A stretch of DNA of 64,000 bases from Anodontia alba (Eukaryota > Mollusca > Bivalvia > Lucinida > Lucinidae), in NCBI GenBank assembly GCA_964016985.1, contig OZ024823.1, positions 114,475,459-114,539,458 of the forward strand. The letters run 5' to 3'. The translations under genes and the position numbers were made by a program. Each line of letters begins with the position of its first letter. The first letter of the stretch is position 1. This document shows, one piece after another, positions 13,501-27,500 of this stretch. The notes beneath the pieces are model-generated. The model was not told the origin of the DNA. It saw only the letters and a program-made list of their open reading frames with translations, and did no database searches.

Positions 13501-16500
13501 GCTCCTTTGGCCATTTTAAATTTTCTGCTACTTTTTCAAAATGAAGAAAAAATTTGTCAACCTCTTTTTCTTGAAAAGGGGGAACTAATCTGATGTGTTT
13601 GGTAATGTCAAAATGAACGCCAGAGTCTAAAGGTTGCCGTTTTACCGTCATATTTTGCATTTCTAATTCTTTCATTCTTAATTCTGTATCAAATTTTAAT
13701 TTTTCCCTTTCTATCTGCATTTGTCTTTCTTTTTCTTTCTCCCTCTCTTCCATTTCCATTCTTTCTTTCTGCACTCTTTCTTCCATTTCCATTCTTTCCT
13801 TCTGCATTTGTCTTTCTTGTTCTAATCTTAATTTTTCTAACTCAATTTGCTTCTGAATTTCAAGCTCTCGTATATGCAAACCTGTCTGTGTAACGAGAAC
13901 AAGAGACAAAGCAGAAGAATCAAGAATTTCCTTATCAACCAAAAATTGGACCAAAATATTTTTTATTTCCTGTTTTAACATGGATTTGTTGACGGTAGTC
14001 AATTCATAGTGAGCAGCAATATCCAACAAATCAGACTTTTTGGCCAAATCTAACAGCTCCTGCGAAGGCGCAGTGATAAAAGCTTAAAGGTCAAATGACA
14101 TGATTGCTTTTTGCTGGTTTTATCAAGTAGATTTTCAATCAGAGTTTATTTATTGATATTTTTCAAAAGTCAATACTTGCTTTTTATGAAACAAATATTT
14201 TTATATTTACTGAGATTTTTTAAAAGTCAGTACTTGTTTTATAGCAAACAAATATTTCTTTTTCCTTAAAAATCAATATTTGTTTTCTTTAAAAAGCTCA
14301 AACTTGTTTTAGCTCAAGAAAATGTTCGATCCCGGACGAGCCCCCAATTTCTGTTACGAGCCAGGCGTAACGAGAAAGAAATGAAAGTGAAACCAGCAAC
14401 AAGTTTTAAATTATTAACAATATTTATTCCACAAAAAAATAAGACAAGATTCAAAACAAAAGAATGTAAGTAGACAGTACCTTTCAAGTTTATGTCACAA
14501 AGTCCCTCTGAAATAATCCATGAGAATTTATAAAACAAATCCTTTGAATATCAGTTTCTGATCCCACAATTTAATGTTCCTGAATTCAGAATTTAAGTCC
14601 AGAATGAATAAAATAGTAAAGTAATCCAGTATAGAATAATTTCCAGTGAAAGTATACAAAGATGCCCAGATGAAAATCTGTTCTCCTTATATAATATCAA
14701 AGAAGGTTCTAGAAAAAGAATTTTCTACAAGCATCTCTTATTTTCCAGTTCCAATCAAGAAACTTCTAAATCTTCCATGACATTCCAAAAACAACTCAGT
14801 CCAGAATCAAGGACGTAAACATCATGTTATTGTAAACATGTTGAACATTCCAGAAAGTTATTTTTGGAAACATTGTAAATAAAGCTATTTATGGAAACAT
14901 AGTAAACATGTTGTTTAAAACAATTGAACACCCTGTTATATAACAGCAGTCTGATTAAATCTTGAAACACTGAAAACTGCAAAACCGCCCGTGGCGCAGG
15001 CCTTTTTTATTAGACCTAATTAGGTCCATGAAAGTCGTTTCGTTCCGTCTCTCCTGTTTCCCGCCGTCTTCGCGCTTATACAAGACGGGAATCAGTTGTT
15101 TATAAATAGTTTAGGAAAACCCTGCGGAGATGGAAATAACAACAAAACCTTTTTTTTCTTTTTTTTTTCTTTTTTTTTTTTCTTTCTTTTTACATACCTA
15201 ACTGTATTTATTGATGACGCCAGCTTTGATCATGCTCGTTGTACCCGGACTTCCGTCATATAACGGAGCTGAGGTGTATCATTTAAAAGGAGTTATAGGA
15301 CTGCCAATTGTCATTAGTTTTCGTGACAAGTGATATACACATATTTTTTTTTTTGGAAATGGGCTCATTGATGACGTCATCGTCATCGGCTGGACCGATT
15401 CAGATTTCAAAATTTCCAGAGCCCTGCTTGTAAATATATATTCAATCTCTGACAACTACGTCAGGGAGTGGACTCTTTGGCTCAGTAGTTAGAACATTGG
15501 ATTTTTATCCAGACAGATCGGGTTCGTTTCCCACTATAGGCAGGAAATTTTTTCAGCTATGCTTCATTCCTTTGTTACGATTTTCATGTCGTAAGTAAAG
15601 TTGACTGCACTTCATCATAGTGCAATTATTTTCTTTTGGAATCACTGAGCCCATTTTGATATCTTGAACAAGAGGCCCATGGGCCACAACGCTCACCTGA
15701 GTTAACTGCTGTAAGTTAATCAGGTCATTTACTCATCATTTCCTATCAGCCTGTCAAGTTTCAAGGCAATGGCTTAAACAGTTTTTGAGATATCTTGTTG
15801 ACAAGGTTAAAATGCTGAAATTTTCAAAGGGCCATATTTAGTCAAAAAAAGGGGGGAAAAGAGGAACATTTCTCATTTCTGTGAAATCATTTTGGAATCA
15901 GGCCACTGGCCAAGGAGGAGATGTTATTTAATTTTTTTTTTTTCTGTTTTTAGCTCTGATGGCAATTTTGTTCAGTCAAGTGGAACTATTTAGCAATTTT
16001 GGTAAAGGGCCATAAGAGAAACACTTCTGTGAAATTGGAGGAGATGTCTTTTAAATGTTTTTCTACTTTTAGCTCTGTCTGCCATTTTGTTCAGCCAAGC
16101 GAAACCATTTTAGCAATTTTGGTAGAGGGTCATTGGAGGAACACTTCTGTGCAATATTTTGAAATCGGGCCATTGGTCAAGGACGAGATATCATTTGAAG
16201 ATTTTCTACATGTATTTGTAGCTCTGGCGGCCATCTTTGTAAAATGGAGTAGAACCACTGTGACCATCTTGGAATTCCAATCCACAAAATTTTAGCTCAT
16301 TTCGATCCTATTGCTACAAAGCAAGTTTCGGCTTAAAGCGACCAAAAGTTTGGGAAAAGATGTCGAAAATTAATTTTCAAGATGGCAGCTGTGGCAGCCA
16401 TCTTGGATTCCCCTGCCCCAGGGAGGCTCCAAATGAAATTTGAGCAACATTGGCCCAGAGGCTCCAGAGGAGAAGTCATTTGAAATTCTCAACATTTTCC

Positions 16501-19500
16501 CCATACAAATGTATAGGAAGCACATGACCTCACCGTAAAGAGGTCAAATGTCATTGTATGACCATTATTTTAGCAACTTTGGTAGACCTCCAGTCCCTGA
16601 TGATTTGTGCAAAGATTCAGCCACAAGGCATCCTCGGTTTTGGAGAAGAAGATTTTTAAAGATTTTTACTATATATGGGCATGGCGGCCATCTTGGTCAA
16701 TGGCCATAGAACTTCTTGTTGACACCAATTTAGTTCTTTGGTATCCCCGTATCAACAGTCTCATGGTGAGCAGTCCTCCTGGTTCAATAAAATCCTGTTA
16801 CTCAGAGCAGGCTCTAGCATAATGGATTAACTGTGAAATTAAACATCTTTTGCTGGTGCAGAAGGAATATTGCTGCTCAAAACAGAAAATTAACTTGGGA
16901 AAATTGCAGTCATTTTATTTTTTTTTTTCACTTCAGCATTTCTATTAATAAAGTGGGTAATAAAGTATACAGTACATACATTTCCGCTGATATCACTTTC
17001 TTTATCAATTGTGGTATCTACTAGGTCAGTATAGACAAGATCACCATCCTCTGCCAGATATCTGATCAGAGATATCAACATTCTGCAGGAATCCGCACAG
17101 GTTCTCAGGTTCACTTTGTCACTAGATACTCTGAGATCCGTCTTTGGATAACGCTGAAATATTATGGATAAAACGAAAAGCAAACTTTGAAAGTGAAAAT
17201 TAATTTATACATTTCTTTGTTGAGTAACAAAACAATGGTACAACTATATCAAATTTATCATGACCATTTGGACAGGCAGGCCTAAGCAAACATTGTAGAC
17301 CCAGATCAAACTGCTCCTAAGGAGCAGTTTGATCAGGGTCTACAATGTTTGCCGTTTTGTCAGCACAAACACTAAGTAGTCAAATGGTTAATACGGTGTT
17401 AAGCTGAGAAGCCTGATTTTTTACAGAAATTATGGTAGGGGTTTGTGTAACCTCTAGACTGCTGAACATCAACATACATTTTTTTCCTGATTTTCAAAGT
17501 AAGTATTATTAATATTTTGTTGAAACTTTCTTCTCCGCAGCCAATCAAAAAGAAATGGCAATCTACAATTTCTGGGGAAAAAAAATAAATATTACCTCAT
17601 TAGTTTGCTATCTCCAAGCTTTACTGCAAGTGCTCATAGTTAACCCTTAAAATGCCAGTCACAAAAGCATTAGATGACGTCCTAAGTTTTTGTCTTTTTT
17701 CTTTTCAGAGAAGGTAACAAAAAACAGCCAGATCTTACTTTAGAAACTATTTCAGGTACTTACTCACAGAAAAAAGCAAGTATCGGGTAAAAGGAAAATA
17801 AATGTTGTATCATGGATATTATTAGAAACTTCACGTAGGCAATACACACAACATTTTTTCCTTTACAAGAAAACCATGTGCCCTCCAACTACACAAAAAA
17901 AGAGTGTCTCAAGGGATATAAATGTTGAAGACTGGAAAAAAAATCTACACAACTTAACACAGCCTACCTGGTCCTTGCCTTCATAAGATCTCAACAGTAT
18001 TTCTAATCTTCCTATATCAGCTACACACACATAATCTGCAAGAGAGTCATTAATTTGTTATGGTTTACCTCAAAGGGATCCCTATTTTCAGAATCTATTT
18101 CTTTAACACATAGCCTGCTGGGTAAAAATTTCAGCAGATGACATTTTCAAATATTTTTCTTATTTTCCCAAGAAACAGGCCTTGGCATTTCATGCAAACT
18201 GTCTCCTGATATGATAACTGATGAAATAAAACTTTGGCATTTTGTGCAAATTGTCTCATAGTGAGACAATTTGCATAAAATGTCAAAGCCTATTTTCTGG
18301 GAAAACTAAGAAAAATATCAATTTGTCATCTGCTGAATTAGTCTAGAAAAGTATTAAAGGCTATGTAAATAGCAAGGGCTCTGAATGGACTGCATGTAAT
18401 GTCCAGGCTGACAAACTGAGCTGTCATTTTTTTTACATTTAGGCTCCTTTTCCATGATACAGCTCAAACACTGACAACTTACTTGTACAAACCTGTGTTC
18501 ATAAAACTTGTCAGAATTTTCCTAACATTTCTGTTTATTTATCAGAGCACATATTTTTTGCCATGAGAAAGTGCTTCATACATATATGTGAATGATAAAA
18601 ATATATATTTGTAGCTATACATACCATGTTTTTTGTTGTTTTTCTTTTAAATCCAAAAAGTACTGATTTTGCTTTATTTCTCCATGATAACATTATGTTA
18701 TGCATGTAATCATTAGAAGCATTATAAGGCATCTCCAATGAGGGAGTACCCAGAACATATTAAGGGTTGAGCGCAAGACTGTAGTAACTCAAACATATTT
18801 TTGAAACCCTTGTTTGTTTGTTTGTTTGTGTTGAGGTTTTACGGCCAGTCAACCCAATGGGGTCATGTCGAGCACAGTCAGTTTACCTAACCACATGTTT
18901 ACTGGGCAGGCTTAGTCCTCTAAGTGGTTAACCAGCATTGTGCACATTCTTTCGCCAGAAAGAAACCTTTGTTTAGGGGCAACCCTTGTTTAGGGGCAAC
19001 TTTGACCCCTTTGTAAACAATGCAAATTTAGGTGCCATTGCTCATACGAGCAATGGCACCTAAATTTCCATTGTTTACAGAAAGAAATGTTGTAATCTTC
19101 ATAATGCCTTCATGGTGAGGAGATTAAGTATTGGGAAAAACAACCATCTGATTTGCTACAGTCTTGTGATCAACCCTCGATATGCTTTTGTGGAGACATA
19201 GAATAAAAATACTTATCCGATATACAGTTGCTATCTCAGTTTATGAATAAAGGCCTAAATAAGCCAGTTCAACTGTACACTTGCGGGGATTGTCAAATCT
19301 ATAGCCTCCACAGTAGGTGTACTTGTATCCATTCCCTTTCTTCTTTACTGATGCTGCAGCTTCTAACACTTTCTAGTCTTGAAAGCGTTTTTAATTAACC
19401 AACCTTTTCTTAGATCAGTTCTCATCTAATTCAGTTTCTTTGACAAATATGACACCATCTTCTATCACTTATCTACTTTCTAGCCATGAAAGGGTTGTTA

Positions 19501-21463
19501 ATTAACCTACATTTTCTTAGATCAGTTCTCACCTGATTTAATTACTTTGACAAACAAAAAGCACCATCTTTTATCACAAATCTACTTTCTAGTCTTGAAA
19601 GTGTTGTTAATTAACCTACCTTTTCTTAGATCAGTTCTCATCTGATTCAGTTTCTTTGACAAATATAAAGCACCATCTTCTATCACAAATCTACAAAAAG
19701 AACAATTAGATAACACTTTTTATACTGACACTTGATACACAGACAAAATTTGTTACTATGATAATTTGACTGTCATGAGACCTTCGCTTAAGATGTAATA
19801 ATAAGTCACAAATTATGCAAGAATATTATATTTAATATTTTAAAGAAACATGTTTTGGATATTTGTTAGAATTGCCTCGGTGAGGCAATTCTAACAAATA
19901 CCCAAAACATTGTTTGTGTTGAGGTTTTACGGCCCAGTCAACCCAATGGGGTCATGTCGAGCGCGGTCAGTTTACTTAACCACACGTTTACTGGGCAGGC
20001 TTAGTCCTCTAAGCGGTTAACCAGTATTGTGCACATTCTTTCGCCAGAAACTGACAACTGCCCTTCTTGAATCAGCGGAAGGGAGAGAATGACCGTAGAA
20101 AATATTTCATGATCAATCTCCACGAAAGAATGTTGCCGACCTCGGCGGGGGTTGAACCCGCGACCTCCTGGTCTCCAGTCGGATGGCGCATCCAACTGAG
20201 CCACCGAGGCCTCCCAAAACATATGTTCTATGGAGAAATAAGAGCAAATCAAGAACTTTCTTACATATCAATCTGCTCATTAAGTATTCTGTACAACAGC
20301 AAATTCATTTAAATAGCAACGTCTTTGAGAACAAATGATTTCGTTGCAACAAGGGTTCACTGTACATCATTTTATGGCTGGAGAGAAGTGTAAATTGAGG
20401 TACCTTCTTTGGTCACTGAGGTATCTGCAGTAAACATCAATGCTTCGAACACCAATGACTTATTTACTGTGGCTGATTAGAACTTGTTTTTGAGTCCCTA
20501 GGAAACTCTTCCAATACCTCAGGAAAATAAATGTTTAGGGATATTTTAGGGAAATTTTTCTTATTTATCAAGACAATGTATGTTGTGTGTACTCATCAGA
20601 GTTGCCTTATCAAGGCGATTCTAACAAGAAATTGCTAATAAGCAGTGCTTATTAGATACCCCGGCAAGGATGTAAATAATTAAAATGTAACTGACAGATG
20701 GACAGACAGACATATGGACAACACGAAAACAGTTTACCCCAACAAATACAGTTTAAAATTCTTTTTACAAAGCTTCTTTGCATTTTAAGACCATTTTATT
20801 ATGAAGAATAAAGATTTTCACTAATACAAAACTTCTAAACATTTTACTAGTGTAAAAAGCATTTTTTGTATTAAAAATATATAGAAATATAGACACATAG
20901 AAAGACATCTGATATGATAGCTGACCTTCTCGTACAATATTATTCCAAACATGAACGGTTTCTGATACAGTCTTTGTGATAGGGATAATATAAAAGTTAA
21001 TGAAGACTCTTTTAGCTTGAGGGAAACTAATACACATTCAGGGGAGGAAACTCTGTCAAAATGGTTTTGCTTCCCTTCTGACAAGGGGTCTACTGTACAA
21101 GGAAAGAATTTGCTCCCTTTGGGAGCAAATTCTTTCCTTGTACAGAAGACCTCTTCTCAGAAGGGGAATACTTTTACAGGGAGCAAACAGGAAGTCATGA
21201 AAGTTGCCTCCCTTGTGAAAAAATGGCAGAAAATCTACCAAGTGTATCTATTACCCTTAAATTATTTTACTCATTTTCCTACAAGGAGCTATGAAATGTC
21301 ACCCACCTTAACAAGGAGGTTGCTGACTCGGCTACAACATTACTAGAGATACTGAATGAGTCTACAGCTAACACAGACTTTACTGGCAGGTGTAAAGGTC
21401 TGAAAAAAACAAAACAAACAAAAACAATCAAGAAAATACTGTTATCCCTGCAGATTTTGCTAA

Positions 21464-21553
<90 letters not shown>

Positions 21554-24500
21554 ACCAAGAAAATATTGAAAGTTTTCCTTTTTCATCACAAAAATGAATG
21601 TTGTTAGTACCTTACAGAGGCAATTCTAATTGGTATTCAAAATATATGTTTTTTTGTGGAGAAACAAGAAAACTGTTTATCTGGCTACCCATCCTATCGA
21701 GAGCCATATATATTCAAATAAATCAAAATCTTACAACATGAAAACATTATATGTATCTAGATATATTTCTCATAGAACTAACATTATGAGTTTTTACCAT
21801 ATTTGCATAAATATTTGGTCATCATAACTCCTTTCTGTACTTCTAAAATTTGAACAAGTCCATTTGACTAACCCATGATGTTTCTTAAATGTGCTGATTG
21901 GTAAATAGTGTTGTTCCAAATGCTCCTTAGCAAGCAAACAAAAACAAAAATGGTGTTTTTTTTTTTGTTTACTTTTTTTTTTTTCTATACAGAAAAAGTC
22001 ACAGGAAAAGGGTAGCAAAGTATTATATGAGTTGGGTTTAGAGTTATTTTTTGCATAAAAATTTAACCTTTATTATTTTAAACTAACCTTTACTATTTAT
22101 TATCTGGGCAACATCAGCAGACTTTGTTCCAATAAATAGGATTTGACATTTCATGCAAATAGGCCTTATCTGGAAAATACCAAATTTGAACCTAGGATTT
22201 TGTAACTTCATGTGTTTGGTGGCCTTCACACAACTATGAAATGCTGAAAATTTGGACTTGATATCTTAAGTAGTTCCTGATGTTTGTATGTCCAAAAATA
22301 TATAGAACATGAAAAAAAAAATGCTGAAAAAATGTACCTAGGTGGGTACAAATGAGCAATTTTGTCATGCTTTATAATACTGGGTTACTATATAAAATGA
22401 TACATAAAATTAATATTTTTAATCTAAATGCTATGATATTTGGCAGACTAGTGCCTGGATAGTAGGTCTGTAATCACATGTTGTCATATTTGCAGTTTTT
22501 GGTTTGGTTATGAAAATATGAACATTTTTCTCTCAATTCTCTCAAACAACCATATTTGGAATTGTTAGATTTTTAACAGTCCAATCTTCCAAATCCAGTT
22601 AGATGTGTAATTCAAATTTTCAAGATTTTTTAGCCTTCTTCATTACTATCAAGTATTAGAAGACTGAAAGATCTAATCACAATGGTTTCATAAGGAGAAA
22701 ATTTGCATGAAATGTCAAAGCCTATTTTCTGGAAAAATAAGAAAAAATATTATAAAGTATTATCTATTGAAATCTTTATTACCCAGCAAGCCAAGCATTA
22801 AATTGCTGTCAATATTATTCTGATTTCTATTATATTATACAATGTACACTAAGCTATAGTTTCTACCTGTAATCTATTGCACAATTCCACAAATGTACAT
22901 GAAGTTCTGTAATAACTTTTGGATCCACATATCCTAATATTGGGTAGTCTTTTACATCCAAAAACTCAATTATCTGTAATGATACAAATCCATAGTAAGA
23001 ATTCACATATAAAACTGCTCTCTCTCTTTCAGATATGGCTGATCTACCGTATAAGGCCGAGTACAACCCGCAGTTAAGTACTAACCGCACCCTGATTTTT
23101 CGACCAAAATTCGGGGAAAAAAATGAAGTAGAACGTATAAAACGCACCCAAAAATCATCGGGCAAAGATGCTCTCTCAAATCGTTTCATAGAATCAAAAA
23201 TGAAAGTAGAGACTCCAGACTGAAGAGCTTCAATGCGGTCACACGATATACCGCGAGGTAAACTAATTTCCAGTAACATATAGCGGTACCGGCAGACGGC
23301 GAAAAGTTACAAACGGACAATTTTCGCAAACACATTTTTTTTTTTTTGCCAAATTAAAAAAAAATGGGACGGGGGTTTTCTGATCGTTTCTGTGTGAGCA
23401 TGTTATTTTTTTTTCTTTTTTAGTTTTGGCAATACACACTTTTGATAGCAAACCTGTCGGAGGCCTCAAAATCGATCATATTTTTGTTAGCCAATCAAAT
23501 GCGCGTTCTAGATTGTGACTACCGGAAATTGCATCCAACAATGCAACAGTGGAAAAATGCTGTTTATTTAATCGAAATTGTCATGTTGGCTGATAAAAAC
23601 AGCTTGATTTTGGATAAATCGAAAACAATGGATGAAATACAGAATCGATACCACACTTGTGTGTAAGTATGGCCCACAAATGGTAGATCTTGTGCCGATT
23701 ATGCTCCAAACTTCGCCAAAATTTGGCGAAGATCGGTTGATTTTGAGTTCTCTGGCTAAATTTTGAAGAAAAAAAATGGTCAAAAATATTCTAGAATGTA
23801 TTAACCACACCCTTATCCCAAATTTACAGTTTTGAGGTAAAAAAGTGCGGGTTGTACTCGGCCTTATACAGTAATTCTTGTTACTTGCTCTGTGAAAATT
23901 TTTAGTTGAGGAGAATTAACACTTTGCATGCTGGGTACAAATTTCAGCAGATGACATTTTGAAATATTTCTATTTTTTGTACAAAATAGGCTTTAACAAA
24001 CCTTTTTTCTCAGAAAAATATTATCAGTTTGTCATCTTCTGAATTTGCTCAAAGCATGGTAATTGTTAAATAATGGTTCTGGTTCTAATTTTTGCATGTA
24101 TGTCGGCTATCAGAGGCTATCCCACTGACCTCAGCTTCTTCAATGGGCAGAATCTCAGAAAGAGTAAAATAATAATTGGAGACAATGTGTTATGCCCTAT
24201 AGCCATTCTTGAGATTCTGCTTGATGAGAGACAATCCTTTAGCATTTGAAGAATCCGAGCTGAAGCAGCACATATGATTTACAAATGATTTACCAGAGAT
24301 ATTTGAGCTTATAAGAACAAATAATGGCTAATTATTTGTGAACTTGCCCAGTAATTAGCCTTGACCTTGCACCAATTAACAACTGATACATAATAATTGG
24401 GCTAGACCCTGTGTCCATTACGATCAACGAAGGTGGCTGGGGAGGTGGATTGATACACTGATTTCTGCAAGTAAACATCAACTGATGCTGAGACTGAATG

Positions 24501-27500
24501 ATAAAGGGAGTATAGGTAGCTTATCAGAAGATTTAATTACCCTGAGTATATATACTCTCTTGTAGAATTATATTGACTGAGCCAGCAGAATAAGATACCA
24601 GCTTCCCATCAACTCCAATTTATGACAAGTCATTAATTTTCATTCAATGCTGCTCTAAAGTTGTAGTGTGTTAAGTTTAAAGTCTACCCAAGGATTTCTG
24701 GTGATCTCTGACTTCATCTTTTAACTATACCAGATTTCCTGTTACCTGGCATTTCACTGTTTCTTTTGAATACAAAATTTCAGTTTGGTCACTTTCAAGA
24801 GCTTTGCAATAACTCCACCAGTTCTTCCATAACAAAGTTAAAATATAGCATAAGAAGACTTGACACACACAGGCTTCAAACATCATTATATTTAGGCTTT
24901 ACTGTTCACAGAATCTTTACTTTTTAATGTTTAGGTGGGAATGGAATTGAGCTTTTACTGATCATGTTATGCAGTTGGATCCACATCCGATTGGTGATCA
25001 GGAGATTGCAAGTTTGACACTGCCTGGTCGGCAACATTCTTTCATGGAGATTGATCATGAAATATTTTTTTACAGTCATTCTCTCCTTCTGCTGATTCAA
25101 GAAAGGCAGTTGTCAGTTTCTGATGAAAGAATGTGCACAATACTGGTTAACTGCTTAAACGACTAAGTCTGCCCAGTAAAAGTGTGGTAAGGTAAACTGA
25201 CCTCGCTCGACATCCCATTGGGTTTACTGAGCCGTAAAAAATCAACACAAACAAAAGTGTACATATGTACATATGGGTAATATCTCACCTGGGTAAAAAT
25301 ACTTTGGAATGGTTGTGCTAATCTGTACCTCATGGTCCCACCTCTGACACCAACTGATACTGTAAACTCCTGCAATTATCAATACTCCAGATATAAACTG
25401 GTAAATGTCCTAAAATTTCAAACACTTTATTTAATATTTTTTTGGCTTAAATTTGCTTTTTATGCAGTTGCTTGTTAACCCTTAAACTGCCAGTCACAAC
25501 AACTGCCATCTGCTTTGTCATCTGCTAGTGATTTTAAATGTCATTTTTGCAAACAGTGTGGACCCAGATCAGACTGTTCCTCTAGGAGAAGTCTGATCAG
25601 GATCCACACTGTTTGTCTGTATGCAAAAAATAGGTTTGAAAAGTTTGCAAGAATATTCAGCAGATGGCATAAAAAGACAACATTTTCAGGTGCAGGTTTT
25701 CTTGGCATTTTAAGGGTTAAGGTATTTAGCAGAATGGCAAACAGTGTAGATCCTGATCAAGAGCAGTCTGATCTGGGTTTTCACTGTGTGCATATGCAAT
25801 TTTGTCAGAAAGTTAGATGTACAAAATTTTAGGACATTTATTGTATGTAACCATCTCACTGCTTTTTCAATATTTACGTGTGCAACGTTACAAGAACCAT
25901 CTTGATGAGAGGATTCTAATAAGACAATATATATATTTTGTAGACTTCATGTAAACTTATGAGATAAACATGATATATAAATGTGAAATTATTAAGGGGA
26001 GCTGATACACTTTCAGGGAGGGCAACTCTGTCAAAATGGTTTTGCCTCCCTTCTGAAAAGAGGTCTTCTTTTAAAGAACAAAATCTGCTCCTCTTAGTGG
26101 TAAGAATCAACCTCCCACCCCCTGCCAACTTCCCCCACCTATCCACTGTCTCATTCCAAAAGGTTTTAAATATGAGGTAAAGTTCCCGTTTGCAAAAAAA
26201 TTGGCTCCCATGGTAAAATGGCAAAATCTTTCAGATAGATTCATTTACCTTAAATAACCTACAAAAATAAATCTCTGCTATTAATTTTGTTTGGTCATAT
26301 GAAATGAGATGTCTTTGAAATTGATAGACAGTAAAGTCCGAAATCAGCCTATGTATTCATGCAATCTGATTAGTGCCTTCAGTGTCCACTTACAGAATTT
26401 TTGCATACTCTTATATAATAGGATAGCAAAGGTTTTGAAGCGATAGTGGATTTTGCATATGCTCAGAGAAGTAAAGTTGTATTGGGAACTGGTGTATGCT
26501 TTCAAGGGAAGTTACATTGATATAGAAATAGTCACCTCTCTTTTCATTTCAGGCTACTCTAAAAGAAAAGAATTTGCTCCCTCTGGGAGCAAATTCTTTT
26601 CTGTAAGAGTAGCCCCATTTTATAAAGGACCTAAATACTAGACAAGCTAATTCCTATCAACAAAAGTTATCTCACTTTGAAAAAAGCAGGGACCAGTTGT
26701 GAAAGTGTCGTTAGCTTAATGAGCTTGTTAAGGGTCATTTCATTAACTGTTTTAGCGAATTCAATATACAATATTCTGATATTTTTTTGCCGAAAAAATA
26801 TTAGTAGCTTTTGCAAAAGCTACTCACATTTTTTCAGCAAAAAATTTCAGCATATTTGCATATCACTCGATGTAAATTTTAACGAATCATTAACTAACAA
26901 CATCGTTAGCTTTGAACAACTGGGCCCAGCAGATTTTTCAGGTGTATCTATTCACATTAAAATAGTATTCTAACCTTTACTTTCTCATCACTTGTGAGAT
27001 CACAAGATGATGCCACTGTGTGTAGCCGTATTTTTACTGCCACGGCCACCATATCTAGACTGTCCATGCCCCGACCAATCTCATCTTTTGTTGTCACCAA
27101 TACACCATTCTCTGAGCGATAGATCGTCTTACTGTGTTGTAGATGTGGAGGAACAGGGGCTGACAACTCCTGACAATCTACGACTGGTTGATGTTCAGAG
27201 TTATCCACACAAGCTGTTTGCAAATATACAATGTACAAGTATATGTATCTGTAAAATTAATAGAAGTGATGTTTTAACAAAGCAGTATGTTTTGAATTTT
27301 AATTACCACAAATCAGTGAGAGTGTTGTGCTTGTTTACATATTTAGCAGAAAATGAATTTATGCTGTGGTATCTCTATGAAATCCTTTCCCTTTCTTATT
27401 CCTTCATGAAAAACATATGGTGGGTATTCATAAGAAAAGCTACGCTGAGATGCTTCTGAGTTCCACAACATATGATGTCATGGAAAAATAGGAAAAATAC

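Larger units (their letters stand above)
8608..14945 (-). mobile_element. Complete Gmr1-type Ty3/gypsy LTR retrotransposon
   Basis: 6,338 bp, transcribed on the minus strand. Two 594-bp LTRs with TG..CA ends (TGTTATATAACA..CTCGTAACA) look identical by eye. It is flanked by GCAG (8604-8607 and 14946-14949). A tRNA-Pro-type primer binding site and a purine-rich tract sit in the expected places. One reading frame runs through gag, protease, integrase and then reverse transcriptase-RNase H. Integrase before RT is the Gmr1 arrangement, not usual for Ty3/gypsy. The only coding break is one in-frame TAG at 11966-11968. It lies in the ATG2 intron on the same strand as the gene. Confidence 0.93.
7818..15426. 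mobile_element. hAT-like non-autonomous DNA transposon, split by an LTR element
   Basis: Ends are CAGGGCTCGGGAAAA and the inverse of CAGGGCTCTGGAAA. They are flanked by a perfect 8-bp target duplication CTTGTAAA (7810-7817 and 15427-15434), the size expected of the hAT superfamily. Without the nested LTR element it is about 1.27 kb. No transposase is recognisable; the overlapping minus-strand ORFs at 8138-8579 cover a lysine-rich translation of a T-tract. The internal pyrimidine tract at 15150-15190 is low complexity. Confidence 0.8.
19365..19700 (-). repeat. 109-bp tandem triplication containing ATG2 exon 13
   Basis: Three consecutive units share TCTAGTCTTGAAAG, TTAATTAACC and TTTTCTTAGATCAGTTCTC. 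Unit starts are at about 19373, 19480 and 19589. Only the third keeps an open exon. Confidence 0.85.

Noticed and set aside
20140..20212. tRNA-like sequence as a real tRNA gene
   Set aside because: A and B boxes and an almost closed acceptor stem exist, but the same head recurs at the SINE 5' end with target duplications.
20001..20252. Recurring 80-100-codon ORFs (also 29493-29792 and 59302-59550)
   Set aside because: They are translations of the tRNA-derived SINE and recur only because the SINE does.
20900..20961. Possible extra ATG2 exon (frame LYQKPFMFG)
   Set aside because: It has plausible splice ends, but exons 12 and 13 join directly in phase and give the expected family sequence. 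The candidate does not fit either phase.
21279..21554. ORF rich in Thr-His (also 54744-54944)
   Set aside because: Translation of the (GT)n microsatellite on the minus strand.
23035..23223. 62-codon ORF at the start of the mariner-like element
   Set aside because: It overlaps the inverted repeat and has no transposase motif.
27007..27459. 150-codon plus-strand ORF
   Set aside because: It is antisense to ATG2 exon 9 and runs into the intron; no independent support.
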